Assembly: GCF_000426845.1 (NCBI RefSeq)
Contig: NZ_AUGD01000001.1
Span: forward strand, 768,001-832,000
Origin: Bradyrhizobium sp. in8p8
GTDB lineage: Bacteria; Pseudomonadota; Alphaproteobacteria; Rhizobiales; Xanthobacteraceae
Direction of reading: 5' to 3'
Length of the DNA stretch: 64,000 bases
In this document: positions 27,757 to 36,371 of the stretch, piece by piece
Layout of the letters: each line of letters starts with the position of its first letter
Numbering within the stretch: the stretch's first letter is position 1
Position numbers and translations under genes: made by a program
The notes under the pieces: generated by a model
Database searches by the model: none
What the model saw: only the letters and a program-made list of their open reading frames with translations
Told to the model about the DNA's origin: nothing

Positions 27757-29415
27757 CTAACCCACCGCTTTCGACGCGGCGCGGCCCGCCTTGCGGCCCG
27801 AGAACAGACACCCGCCAAGAAAAGTGCCTTCCAGCGAGCGATAGCCATGCATGCCGCCGCCGCCGAAGCCGGCGGCTTCGCCGACGGCATAGAGGCCGGG
27901 GATCACGCTGCCCTCTTCGCCGAACACGCGCGAATCGAGATCGGTCTCGAAGCCGCCCAGCGTCTTGCGGGTGAGGATGTTGAGCTTCACCGCGATCAGC
28001 GGCCCATGCGCAGGATCCAGGATGCGGTGTGGGGGAGCGGTGCGGATCAGCCTGTCGCCGATATAGCGGCGCGCATTGTGGATGTTCATCACTTGCGCGT
28101 CCTTGACGTAGGGGTTGGCGATCTCGCGGTCACGCGCCTCGATCTGCATCTTGATGTGCTCGAGCTTGAGGAGATCGCTGCCGGCGAGCTTGTTCATGGC
28201 CGCAACGAGTTCGTCGAGCTTGTCGCGCACGATGAAGTCGACACCATGGCTTTTGAACGCCTCCACCGGAGCCGGCGCCCCCTTGTTGGTGGCGCGGCGC
28301 AACGTCATGCGCCAGCTCTTGCCCGTGAGGTCGGGATTCTGCTCCGAGCCCGACAGTGCAAACTCCTTCTTGATGATGCTCTGGGTCAGGATGAACCAGG
28401 AATAGTCATAGCCGGTGGACATGATGTATTTGAGCTGGCCGAGCGTGTCGGACCCCGGGAGCAGCGGCGCCGGCAGCCGCGTGCCTGTGGCGTCGAACCA
28501 CATTGAGGAGGGGCCGGGCAGGATCCGGATACCATGGCGCGGCCAGATCGGCGACCAGTTCTGGATGCCCTCGACGTAATGCCACATGCGATCGCGATTA
28601 ATCAGCCGCGCGCCCGATTTTTCCGTAATGCCGATCATGCGGCCGTCAACATGCTCGGGCACGCCGGAGATCATGAATTTCGGGGGATCGCCGAGCCGCT
28701 TCGGCCAGTTCTGCCGGACCAGTTCGTGGTTGCCGCCGATGCCGCCGGAGGCGACGATCACGGCCTGCGCCTTCAGGGCAAACTCGCCGGTCGCGTTGCG
28801 GGAGGAACTCTTACCACGGTCGATAGGGTCCGGAGCGAGGACGGTGCCGCTGACGCCATCCACAGTGCCGTTGGTAATGGACAGTGCGTCGACGCGATGG
28901 CGGAATCTGAAGAGCAACCGGCCGCTGTTCATTGCCTCGCGCGCGCGGCGCGCGAACGGCTCGACGATGCCGGGCCCGGTTCCCCAGGTGACGTGAAAGC
29001 GCGGCACCGAATTGCCATGGCCCATCGCGTCGTAGCCGCCGCGTTCGGCCCATCCGACCACGGGGAAGATGCGATGGCCCATGGCCCGCAGCCAGTCACG
29101 CTTCTCGCCTGCTGCGAACGCCACATAGGCCTCGGCCCATTTGCGCGGCCAGAAGTCCTCGTCGCGGTCGAAGCCGGCCGTGCCGAGCCAATCCTGCATC
29201 GCGAGCTCGATCGAGTCTTTGATGCCGAGCCGGCGCTGCTCCGGCGAATCGACCAGGAACAATCCGCCGAACGACCAGAACGCCTGGCCGCCGATCGACT
29301 GCTCGCCTTCCTGGTCCACAACGATCACGCGCTTGCCCGCATCCGCAATCTCGGTCGCGGCGACGAGGCCCGACAGTCCCGCGCCAACGACGATGACATC
29401 AGTCTCTTCAGCCAT
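27757..29415 (-). CDS. FAD-binding dehydrogenase (3-ketosteroid dehydrogenase-like family)
   Basis: Flavoprotein of about 552 residues. The N-terminal dinucleotide motif is VIVVGAGLSGLVAATEIADA; the second FAD contact is QSIGGQAFWSFGGLF, and the C-terminal FAD loop is GLYAVGEAAGFGGGGMHGYR. It belongs to the succinate dehydrogenase/fumarate reductase flavoprotein superfamily that includes KsdD-type enzymes. The substrate is unknown; the region contains no steroid degradation genes, so a steroid role is doubtful. The start ATG 29415 is chosen because GGAGGGG lies ten bases upstream, inside the alternative GTG-start reading from 29433. Confidence 0.88.
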   Translation of the reverse strand: MAEETDVIVVGAGLSGLVAATEIADAGKRVIVVDQEGEQSIGGQAFWSFGGLFLVDSPEQRRLGIKDSIELAMQDWLGTAGFDRDEDFWPRKWAEAYVAFAAGEKRDWLRAMGHRIFPVVGWAERGGYDAMGHGNSVPRFHVTWGTGPGIVEPFARRAREAMNSGRLLFRFRHRVDALSITNGTVDGVSGTVLAPDPIDRGKSSSRNATGEFALKAQAVIVASGGIGGNHELVRQNWPKRLGDPPKFMISGVPEHVDGRMIGITEKSGARLINRDRMWHYVEGIQNWSPIWPRHGIRILPGPSSMWFDATGTRLPAPLLPGSDTLGQLKYIMSTGYDYSWFILTQSIIKKEFALSGSEQNPDLTGKSWRMTLRRATNKGAPAPVEAFKSHGVDFIVRDKLDELVAAMNKLAGSDLLKLEHIKMQIEARDREIANPYVKDAQVMNIHNARRYIGDRLIRTAPPHRILDPAHGPLIAVKLNILTRKTLGGFETDLDSRVFGEEGSVIPGLYAVGEAAGFGGGGMHGYRSLEGTFLGGCLFSGRKAGRAASKAVG

Positions 29416-29681
29416 CCGTGTTTTCCCCTCCACGAGTTCCCCCTGTAATTGCCCGGATTGAAGCCAGCGGTTGTAGCTGAGATCAAGGGTTGGCGCGGTA
29501 AGACCTCGTTAACTTGTTCCACTTTGGGATTGAGACCGCCGGAGTGCAGCGCGAACGCAACACTGGATTTGAATTTCTTTTGAGTCAGCCCGCCTGCCTA
29601 GACAAAACCTTGGTTACGACGGACGCTGGCTGCGCATCACCACCTGACACGCAGATTCGAATACGACTGGGGCGGGGGACA

Positions 29682-30203
29682 ATGAAGTTTCTGACGGGGT
29701 TGCTTGCGTCGGTTCTCCTGATGGCGGGCATGGGGGCTTCTCACGCAGTGGTTCGTATCGCGGACGACCGCGGCGGCCGGATCGGAACCTACGTCGACAA
29801 ATACCAGGACCTCAGGCAATCGGGCGAAACCGTCATCATCGACGGCCTTTGCGCCTCCGCTTGCACCATTGTCCTTGGCGCCATCCCGCACGACCGCATC
29901 TGCGTGACCTCGCATGCGACGCTCGGCTTCCACGCTGCCTGGGATTTCGGCGCCAACGGCCGCGCCGTCACCAATCCCGAAGCAACGCAGATGCTGTATG
30001 CGATGTATCCCTCTCAGGTGAGGCGGTGGATCGGCCAGCGGGGCGGGCTCACTCATCGCATGCTTTTCCTGAAGGGCAAGCAGCTCGAGGCCATGTACAA
30101 GCCCTGCTACCTGGACGCGCAGGCCTCGACGGCCAAGCCGTCGCGCCGGTCGCCGCCACAGACGGAGCCACTTGAATCCGCTCGGGGCCAGCTCCTCCGC
30201 TGA
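29682..30203 (+). CDS. Secreted ClpP-like serine-protease-fold protein (COG3904-like)
   Basis: Protein of 173 residues starting at ATG 29682 after a GGCGGGGGAC ribosome site. The signal peptide is MKFLTGLLASVLLMAGMGAS. The mature part shows the crotonase/ClpP-like pattern: VIIDGLCASACTIVLGAIP, with a serine at the ClpP-nucleophile position, and ATLGFHAA with a candidate histidine. These COG3904-type proteins are predicted periplasmic; activity is not established. The C-terminal 25 residues are basic and low complexity. Confidence 0.78.
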   Translation: MKFLTGLLASVLLMAGMGASHAVVRIADDRGGRIGTYVDKYQDLRQSGETVIIDGLCASACTIVLGAIPHDRICVTSHATLGFHAAWDFGANGRAVTNPEATQMLYAMYPSQVRRWIGQRGGLTHRMLFLKGKQLEAMYKPCYLDAQASTAKPSRRSPPQTEPLESARGQLLR

Positions 30204-30311
30204 TCCTCGCAGCCTGACGGGTTGTTTTACGCCCAAGCGGCGGCTTGCCCGCAGGCTGCGCAGAGCCTATCTGAGAGCCAGGGAACCGGGGCCTTCGTCC
30301 CGCTCGTTGTC

Positions 30312-30506
30312 ATGGCTCAACCACTGCATCCAGCGCATCGGCTATCGGACAATTCGCCCAATCCCGGCCGGATGCCATCCGTGCTGGTCTGGGGCGGCAC
30401 GGCCGTTGGCGGTCTTGTGGTGATCGGTGCGCTGGCACTTTGGTTCCACTATGGCAGCCACGTGTTCTTCGAAATGATCAGGACTGGCCTTGCCGCCTGT
30501 TTCTGA
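30312..30506 (+). CDS. Small single-span membrane protein, unknown
   Basis: Protein of 64 residues (ATG 30312, MAQPLHPAHRLSDN) with one strong membrane helix (LVWGGTAVGGLVVIGALALW) and a short amphipathic tail. It precedes the SCO gene by 24 bases and runs the same way, so it may be part of the same transcript. Some copper-related operons carry such tiny proteins, but there is no specific motif here. An in-frame start farther left is possible. Confidence 0.55.
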   Translation: MAQPLHPAHRLSDNSPNPGRMPSVLVWGGTAVGGLVVIGALALWFHYGSHVFFEMIRTGLAACF

Positions 30507-30530
30507 GCTGCGACAGGAAGTTATCCGCCC

Positions 30531-31121
30531 ATGAGCTCCGCCACCCGTGCGCTGGTGATTGCGACCGCCTTCGCCGCAAGCCTGATTGTCGGGCTCCTGA
30601 TCATGTTCTGGGCGATGGGCGGGGTCGGCAAAATGGCGCAACCGGCCGCGATCGGCGGCCCATTCCAGCTGACCGACCAGAACGGCAAGGCCGTGACCGA
30701 CAAGAGCCTGAAAGGCAAGCCGACCCTGATCTTCTTCGGCTACACCCATTGCCCCGACGTCTGCCCAACCTCGTTGTTCGAAATCTCGGAAGTGCTGCGC
30801 GTCATGGGCAAGGATGCCGACAAGATCAACGCCGTCTTCATCTCGGTCGATCCCGAGCGCGATAAGCCTGCAACGATGAAGGATTATCTTTCGAGCTTCG
30901 ATCCCCACCTCCAGGGCCTGTCCGGCGATCCAGCCGAGACCGCCAAGGTCATCAGCTCCTACCGGGTCTACGCCAAGAAGGTCCCGACCAAGGACGGCGA
31001 CTACACTATGGACCACACCGCGCTGATCTATCTGATGGACCGCGAGGGGAGGTTCGTGTCTCCGTTCAATCTGAAGCGGACGCCCGAGGAAGCCGCGGCG
31101 GATTTGAAGAAGTATCTCTGA
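30531..31121 (+). CDS. SCO1/SenC family copper chaperone
   Basis: Protein of 196 residues anchored by an N-terminal helix (ALVIATAFAASLIVGLLIMF) with a periplasmic thioredoxin-fold domain. The copper motif CPDVCP is in FFGYTHCPDVCPTSLF and the third ligand histidine in YTMDHTALIYLMD. SCO proteins help put copper in the CuA site of cytochrome oxidase. No oxidase genes are nearby, so it may act on a remote operon. Complete. Confidence 0.93.
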   Translation: MSSATRALVIATAFAASLIVGLLIMFWAMGGVGKMAQPAAIGGPFQLTDQNGKAVTDKSLKGKPTLIFFGYTHCPDVCPTSLFEISEVLRVMGKDADKINAVFISVDPERDKPATMKDYLSSFDPHLQGLSGDPAETAKVISSYRVYAKKVPTKDGDYTMDHTALIYLMDREGRFVSPFNLKRTPEEAAADLKKYL

Positions 31122-31286
31122 TCCAGCCGTCACGGCCGGGCTTGCCATCCACGGCTCGGCGCGCGCAGAACGTGGGTGCCCGGGACAAGGCCGGCCTAAC
31201 GATCCAGCCCATAATCGGCACTCGCGTTCCCGCTGGGATGGTCTATAAGCCCTCCGATCCCAACGAAGTTCGTTCATTCCCGGCCG

Positions 31287-32210
31287 ATGGCACCATCGCA
31301 ACAGGCGAAATCGTCCAAATCTGCCCGTGGCTTGCTGACCGGGCTGGCCGTGGCCGCATGCTTGCTCGCGAGCCTGCCTGCCGCCGAGGCCCAGGCGCCC
31401 GCCAAGCGGCCTCCAGCCGCGCCGCAAGCCGCGCCCCAAGCAGCCCCGCAGGCCGTGCCCGGCTTCTGGGACCCGCGCCGACGACCGGAGCGGCCGGACC
31501 TGTCGCGCCTCACCGTCATCCGATTCCTGACGGAGACCGACTATCCGCCATTCAATTTCACCGGTGCCGACGGCAATCCGGCCGGCTTCAATGTCGATTT
31601 CGCCCGCGCGCTTTGCGAGGAGATCAAGGTCACCTGCACCGTCCAGATGCGCCGCTTCGAGACGCTGGTCGATGCCCTCACCTCCAACCGGGGCGATGCC
31701 ATCATCGCCTCGATGGCGGTGAGCCCGCAGCTCCGCGCCCGCGTCGATTTCACCGATCCCTATTACCGCGTGCCGGCGCGCTTCGTCTCGCGCAAGGATG
31801 CCGTGATGCCGGAGATCCGGCCCGAATATCTCGAGGGCAAGAAGGTCGGCGTGATCGCGGGCTCGGCGCATGAGGCTTATCTCAAGGCGATGTTCACCGA
31901 CGCCGAGTTGCACGCCTATCCCGGCGACGACGCGGTGCGCGCAGCTTTGCGCAGGGGCGAGGTCGATTTCATCTTCGGCGACGCCATCTCGCTCGCATTC
32001 TGGATCAACGGTACGGATTCCGGCGATTGCTGCGCCTTCTCCGGCGGCCCCTTCGTCGAGAGCCGTTTCTTCGGCGAGGGCATCGGCATTGCCGTGCGCA
32101 AGGGCAACGACGTGCTGCGTCAGGCCCTCAACTGGGCGATGTTCCGCGTCTGGGAGAAAGGCCGCTATACCGATCTGTGGCTACGCTATTTCTCGGTGAG
32201 CCCGTTCTAA
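31287..32210 (+). CDS. Periplasmic amino-acid-type solute-binding protein (orphan)
   Basis: Protein of 307 residues with a signal peptide ([20 protein letters not shown]) followed by a low-complexity linker of APQA repeats (about residues 43-58). The binding domain is of the family 3 (amino-acid) type: [20 protein letters not shown] and [13 protein letters not shown], with the characteristic [20 protein letters not shown]. No permease or ATPase gene is adjacent, so it either uses a remote transporter or is a sensory receptor. Two cysteines (DCCAF) lie near residue 247. Confidence 0.88.
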   Translation: MAPSQQAKSSKSARGLLTGLAVAACLLASLPAAEAQAPAKRPPAAPQAAPQAAPQAVPGFWDPRRRPERPDLSRLTVIRFLTETDYPPFNFTGADGNPAGFNVDFARALCEEIKVTCTVQMRRFETLVDALTSNRGDAIIASMAVSPQLRARVDFTDPYYRVPARFVSRKDAVMPEIRPEYLEGKKVGVIAGSAHEAYLKAMFTDAELHAYPGDDAVRAALRRGEVDFIFGDAISLAFWINGTDSGDCCAFSGGPFVESRFFGEGIGIAVRKGNDVLRQALNWAMFRVWEKGRYTDLWLRYFSVSPF

Positions 32211-32231
32211 GGCGAACGCCTCTCCCTCCGT

Positions 32232-32353
32232 CGTCGTTGCGAGGAGCGCAGCGACGAAGCAATCCAGACTGTTTCCGCGGAAAGATTCCGGATTGCTTCG
32301 CGGAGCCTGTCATCGGGCCGCGCTCTGCGCGGACCCGTTGGCTCGCAACGACG
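32232..32353. repeat. Inverted-repeat element with 12-bp perfect arms
   Basis: CGTCGTTGCGAG (32232-32243) and its complement CTCGCAACGACG (32342-32353) bound an element of about 122 bases. Inside are AAGCAATCC and GGATTGCTT, a second inverted pair, and GCGCGGACCCG. The arrangement of nested arms is typical of a repeat dispersed in Bradyrhizobium genomes. It lies just upstream of lysK. Confidence 0.75.
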
Positions 32354-32428
32354 GTGCGAGAGGCAACACCGCTCACAAAATTGCATTTGGCCCGGAAATC
32401 GCTATTTTCCGCGGCCCGGAGGCCCCTG

Positions 32429-34069
32429 ATGTCCGTTATCGATCTCGCCGCGAACCCGAGCGACTTGCGTGCGCTCGCCGAACAATCCAACGCCTGGCCG
32501 TTCGAGCAGGCGAAGGCCATTGTCGCGCGGCTGAAGAAAAGCCCGAAGGACGAGGTGCTGTTCGAAACAGGCTACGGTCCCTCCGGCCTGCCGCATATCG
32601 GCACGTTCGGCGAGGTCGCGCGGACCTCGATGGTGCGCCATGCCTTCCGCGTGCTGACCGAGGACAAGGTCAAGACGCGCCTGCTCGCCTTCTCGGACGA
32701 CATGGACGGCCTGCGCAAGGTGCCCGACAACGTGCAGAACCGGGCGCCGCTGGAAGCCAATCTCGGCAAGCCGCTGACGCGCGTGCCCGATCCCTTCGGT
32801 ACGCATGACAGCTTCGGCGCGCACAACAATGCGCGCCTGCGCGCCTTCCTGGATCATTTCGGCTTCGACTACGAATTCGCGAGCTCGACCGACTATTATA
32901 CGTCAGGCCGCTTCGATGCGACGCTGCTGAAGATGCTCGCGGCCTACGACAAGATCATGGCGATCATCCTGCCGACGCTGGGGCCCGACCGGCGCGCCAC
33001 CTATTCGCCGTTCCTGCCGATCAGCAAGACCACAGGTGTCGTGCTGCAGGTGCCAATGATCCGTCGCGACGTCGCGGCCGGCACCGTGACCTATGTCGAC
33101 CCCGATACGAACCAGGAAGTCGAGACTCCCGTCACCGGCGGCAACGTCAAGTGCCAGTGGAAGGCCGACTGGGCGATGCGATGGGTCGCGCTCGGCGTCG
33201 ACTACGAGATGGCAGGCAAGGACCTGATCGACTCGGTGAAGCTGTCCGGCGCAATCGCCAGGGCGCTCGGCGGCACGCCGCCCGAAGGCTTCAACTACGA
33301 GCTCTTCCTCGATGAGAAGGGCCAGAAGATCTCGAAGTCGAAGGGCAACGGCCTGACCATCGACGAATGGCTGCGCTACGCCTCGCCGGAATCGCTGTCG
33401 CTGTTCATGTACCGCGAGCCGAAGGCGGCCAAGCGGCTGTATTTCGACGTCATCCCGCGCAATGTCGACGACTATCAGCAGTTCATCGACGGTTTTGCCA
33501 AGCAGGATGCCAAGCAGCAGCTCGGCAATCCGGTCTGGCACATCCACAACGGCAGGCCACCGAAGGGCGACATGCCCGTCACCTTCCAGCTGCTGCTGAC
33601 GCTGGTGTCGTCGTCGAATGCGGAGAATGCCGAGACGCTGTGGGGCTTCATCGGTCGCTATCGACCCGGCGTGAGCCCGCAGACGCATCCGAAGCTCGAT
33701 GCGATGGTGGGTTATGCCATCAACTATTATCGCGACTTCGTCGCGCCGACGAAGCAGTTTCGTGTGCCCACGGATACCGAGCGCGCCGCGCTGCAGGATC
33801 TGCGCGATGCACTGTCGCAGCTCGCGCCAAACGCATCCGCCGAGGACATCCAGAACGTCGTCTACGAGGTCGGCCGCCGCGAGCCGTTTCTCGACCAGGT
33901 CAAGAAGGGCAAGGACGGCCGTCCGGGCGTCACGCTGGACTGGTTCAACATGCTCTACCAGGTCCTGCTCGGCCAGGAGAAAGGGCCGCGCTTCGGCTCG
34001 TTCGTCGCGGTGTACGGCATTCAGAACGCGATCAACATGATCGACGGCGCGCTGGCAAGGAGCGCGTGA
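32429..34069 (+). CDS. lysK: Lysine--tRNA ligase, class I
   Basis: Class I lysyl-tRNA synthetase of 546 residues. The HIGH-type motif is [14 protein letters not shown] near residues 50-63; the KMSKS-type motif is KISKSKGN. This form, unrelated to the class II LysRS, is found in archaea and some bacteria including many alphaproteobacteria. The start ATG 32429 ([13 protein letters not shown]) follows a GGAG-containing stretch; an in-frame extension would run into the repeat and the preceding gene. No T-box or leader structure seen. Confidence 0.95.
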   Translation: MSVIDLAANPSDLRALAEQSNAWPFEQAKAIVARLKKSPKDEVLFETGYGPSGLPHIGTFGEVARTSMVRHAFRVLTEDKVKTRLLAFSDDMDGLRKVPDNVQNRAPLEANLGKPLTRVPDPFGTHDSFGAHNNARLRAFLDHFGFDYEFASSTDYYTSGRFDATLLKMLAAYDKIMAIILPTLGPDRRATYSPFLPISKTTGVVLQVPMIRRDVAAGTVTYVDPDTNQEVETPVTGGNVKCQWKADWAMRWVALGVDYEMAGKDLIDSVKLSGAIARALGGTPPEGFNYELFLDEKGQKISKSKGNGLTIDEWLRYASPESLSLFMYREPKAAKRLYFDVIPRNVDDYQQFIDGFAKQDAKQQLGNPVWHIHNGRPPKGDMPVTFQLLLTLVSSSNAENAETLWGFIGRYRPGVSPQTHPKLDAMVGYAINYYRDFVAPTKQFRVPTDTERAALQDLRDALSQLAPNASAEDIQNVVYEVGRREPFLDQVKKGKDGRPGVTLDWFNMLYQVLLGQEKGPRFGSFVAVYGIQNAINMIDGALARSA

Positions 34070-34078
34070 GCGGCGCAA

Positions 34079-34708
34079 TCACTGGCTCGCCCAGAGGATC
34101 CGCGCAATCCAGGCGACATCGCTCGACGCGACCCTTCGCGCCGCCTGCGACGCATCGAAGGGCGCCAAGTCCAGGGCCTTTGCCGTGCGCCGCTTCAGGG
34201 TCGCGATCGTGATCTCGCCCGTCTTGATCTTTACCACCACGCGATCACCCTTGCGGATCGGCGCCGCAGGCGAGACCAGGATGATGTCGCCGTTGCGATA
34301 AGCAGGCAGTAGCGCTGCGCCGGAAATCTCCAGCGCAAAGACCTGACCGTCCTCGGCGATCGGAAGCGCGATCTCGGTCCAGCCCCTGCCGGATGGAAGG
34401 CCGGCCCCATCGAAGGCCCCGCCGGTCCCGGCCTGCGCGAGGCCGAGCAGCGGCACCGAGCCGCGGTCGCTTACACCGCCGTCATCGATCAGCTTCGCAA
34501 AGCTGTCGATCGAGGCGTCGGCCGCGGCCAGCGCCTTTGCGATCGATTCTGTCGATGGCCAGCGCTCGCGGCCATCGACAGTGACACGTTTGGACCTGTT
34601 GAACGTGGTGGGGTCGAGCCCGGCACGCTTGGCAAGGCCGGACGGCGACAGCCCGGCACGCGCCGCCAGCCGATCCAGCGCGGCCCAGATCTGGTGGTGA
34701 GTCAGCAT
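34079..34708 (-). CDS. HTH repressor with an S24-like domain lacking the nucleophile
   Basis: Protein of 209 residues. The N-terminal helix-turn-helix is of XRE type (GLSPSGLAKRAGLDPTTFNRSKR, residues 19-41). The C-terminal half has the LexA/S24 peptidase fold: a cleavage-like AQAG at 91-94, then ISGAALLPAYRNGDIILVSP, where the usual GDSM-x-P is GAALLP, so the serine position is Ala132. Lys172 remains in a KR pair. Autocleavage is therefore unlikely. Target genes are unknown. The start ATG 34708 is preferred over one farther upstream. Confidence 0.85.
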   Translation of the reverse strand: MLTHHQIWAALDRLAARAGLSPSGLAKRAGLDPTTFNRSKRVTVDGRERWPSTESIAKALAAADASIDSFAKLIDDGGVSDRGSVPLLGLAQAGTGGAFDGAGLPSGRGWTEIALPIAEDGQVFALEISGAALLPAYRNGDIILVSPAAPIRKGDRVVVKIKTGEITIATLKRRTAKALDLAPFDASQAARRVASSDVAWIARILWASQ

Positions 34709-34925
34709 CCTCTGTGCTTTGGCCTGCCTGACCATGGAAGGTCCAGCCCGTCGCAACTCAGGAAAACTGTCCTCAAATCAACCGGTTTTCCCTTTTTCGC
34801 GCAAGGGCGGCGGCTAACTCTTGAGTTCGGCAGAGGCGGCCTTTACGGTCGCGGCCGGGTTTTGAGGACCCGCACGAGACGAAAAAATCCAAAAGACTCA
34901 AAGAACAAACAAGGCTGCGGTAGCG

Positions 34926-35270
34926 GTGGTCAAGATCTACAAAATCTGTCCGGCCTCGGCTTGGCGCGAGGCGGAACGGCAGGGTGTCTACCGGGGCAGC
35001 GCAGACGACGCGCGCGACGGATTCATCCATTTCTCGACCGCCGGCCAGGTTCCCGAGACCCTGCGCAAGCACTATTTCGGACAGCGCGCGCTGTTCCTGG
35101 TCGAGGTCGACGGCGATGCACTCGGCAGCGAGCTGCGCTGGGAGCGCTCGCGCAATGACGAGCTGTTCCCGCATCTTTACGGCGAGCTCGATCTCGGCAC
35201 GGTGGTCACGGTGATCAACCTCACCATGCGTTCCGACGGCAGCCACGACGTTCCGGAGCTGCTGCCGTGA
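34926..35270 (+). CDS. DUF952 family protein
   Basis: Protein of 114 residues starting with GTG. Conserved segments VYRGSADDARDGFIHFSTA and ALFLVEVDGDALGSELRWE with a later RNDELFPHLYGEL fit DUF952. The fold resembles an ADP-ribosyltransferase-like half, but the activity is unknown. Its stop overlaps the GTG start of pyrD by four bases (GTGA), so the two are translated as a coupled pair, a linkage common in Hyphomicrobiales. Confidence 0.88.
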   Translation: MVKIYKICPASAWREAERQGVYRGSADDARDGFIHFSTAGQVPETLRKHYFGQRALFLVEVDGDALGSELRWERSRNDELFPHLYGELDLGTVVTVINLTMRSDGSHDVPELLP

Positions 35271-36364
35271 TCCGCGCGTTCGACGCCTTCTCGCTGCCGG
35301 TGCTGCGCTGGTTCGATCCCGAGGACGCCCATCGCCTCGCGATCCAGGGCCTGCGCTTCCTGCCGCCGATCAAGCCCCGCCCTGACGACCCCAAGCTCGC
35401 CGTGCGCGCCTTCGGACTCAATTTTCCCAATCCGGTCGGGATGGCCGCGGGGTTCGACAAGAGCGCCGAGGTGCCGGACGCGCTGCTGCGGCTCGGCTTC
35501 GGCTTCGTCGAGATCGGCTCGGTGACGCCGAAGCCGCAAGAAGGCAATCCGCGGCCGCGGCTGTTCCGGCTCGAGCGAGACGAGGCGATCATCAACCGCA
35601 TGGGGTTCAACAATGACGGAGCAGAGGCAGCTCTGCGCCGCCTTGCCGCGCGCGCACAGCATGGCGGCATCGTCGGCGTCAATGTCGGTGCCAACAAGGA
35701 TTCGCCGGATCGCGTCGCCGATTACGTCAAGCTGATCGAGACCTTTGCGCCGGTGGCGAGCTATTTCACCGTCAACGTGTCCTCGCCGAACACGCCGGGC
35801 CTGCGCAATCTTCAGGAAGGCGCGCTGCTCGACGAGCTCCTCGCCCGCGTGATCGACGCCCGCGAGCGGGTGCGCCAGAAGGCCGGCGACACGCCGGTGC
35901 TGCTCAAGATCGCGCCGGATCTGAGCCTTGCCCAGCTCGACGACGTCGTGCAGGTCGCGCGATCGCGCCGGGTCGACGGCATGATCGTATCGAACACCAC
36001 GATCGCGCGGCCGAGCACGTTGCGCGAGCAGGCGCGCGCCAAAGAGCAAGGCGGCCTGTCCGGCCGCCCGCTGTTCCGTCTGTCGACGCGGATGGTCGCA
36101 GAAACCTATGTGCGCGTCGAAGGCGCGTTCCCCCTGATCGGCGTCGGCGGTGTGGATTCCGGCGGCGCCGCGCTGACGAAGATCCGCGCCGGAGCCAGCC
36201 TGATTCAGCTCTATTCGTCGCTGGTCTACAAGGGCCTCGGCCTCGTCGACGAGATCAAGCGCGACCTGACCTCGACGCTGCTGCGGACAGGGCGCGATTC
36301 GCTGTCGGAGATCGTCGGCGCAGATGCCGCGACGCTCACGGCGGAAGACTGGCCAGGGATGTGA
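35267..36364 (+). CDS. pyrD: Quinone-dependent dihydroorotate dehydrogenase (class 2)
   Basis: Membrane-bound flavoenzyme of 365 residues oxidising dihydroorotate to orotate with quinone as acceptor. The signatures are NPVGMAAGFDKSAEVPDAL, INRMGFNNDG, and the catalytic-Ser loop FTVNVSSPNTPGLRNLQ; the FMN-phosphate loop is FPLIGVGGVDSGGAALTKI. The N-terminal helices that insert in the membrane are present. Starts with GTG overlapping the stop of the DUF952 gene. Confidence 0.95.
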   Translation: MIRAFDAFSLPVLRWFDPEDAHRLAIQGLRFLPPIKPRPDDPKLAVRAFGLNFPNPVGMAAGFDKSAEVPDALLRLGFGFVEIGSVTPKPQEGNPRPRLFRLERDEAIINRMGFNNDGAEAALRRLAARAQHGGIVGVNVGANKDSPDRVADYVKLIETFAPVASYFTVNVSSPNTPGLRNLQEGALLDELLARVIDARERVRQKAGDTPVLLKIAPDLSLAQLDDVVQVARSRRVDGMIVSNTTIARPSTLREQARAKEQGGLSGRPLFRLSTRMVAETYVRVEGAFPLIGVGGVDSGGAALTKIRAGASLIQLYSSLVYKGLGLVDEIKRDLTSTLLRTGRDSLSEIVGADAATLTAEDWPGM

Positions 36365-36371
36365 GCTACGC

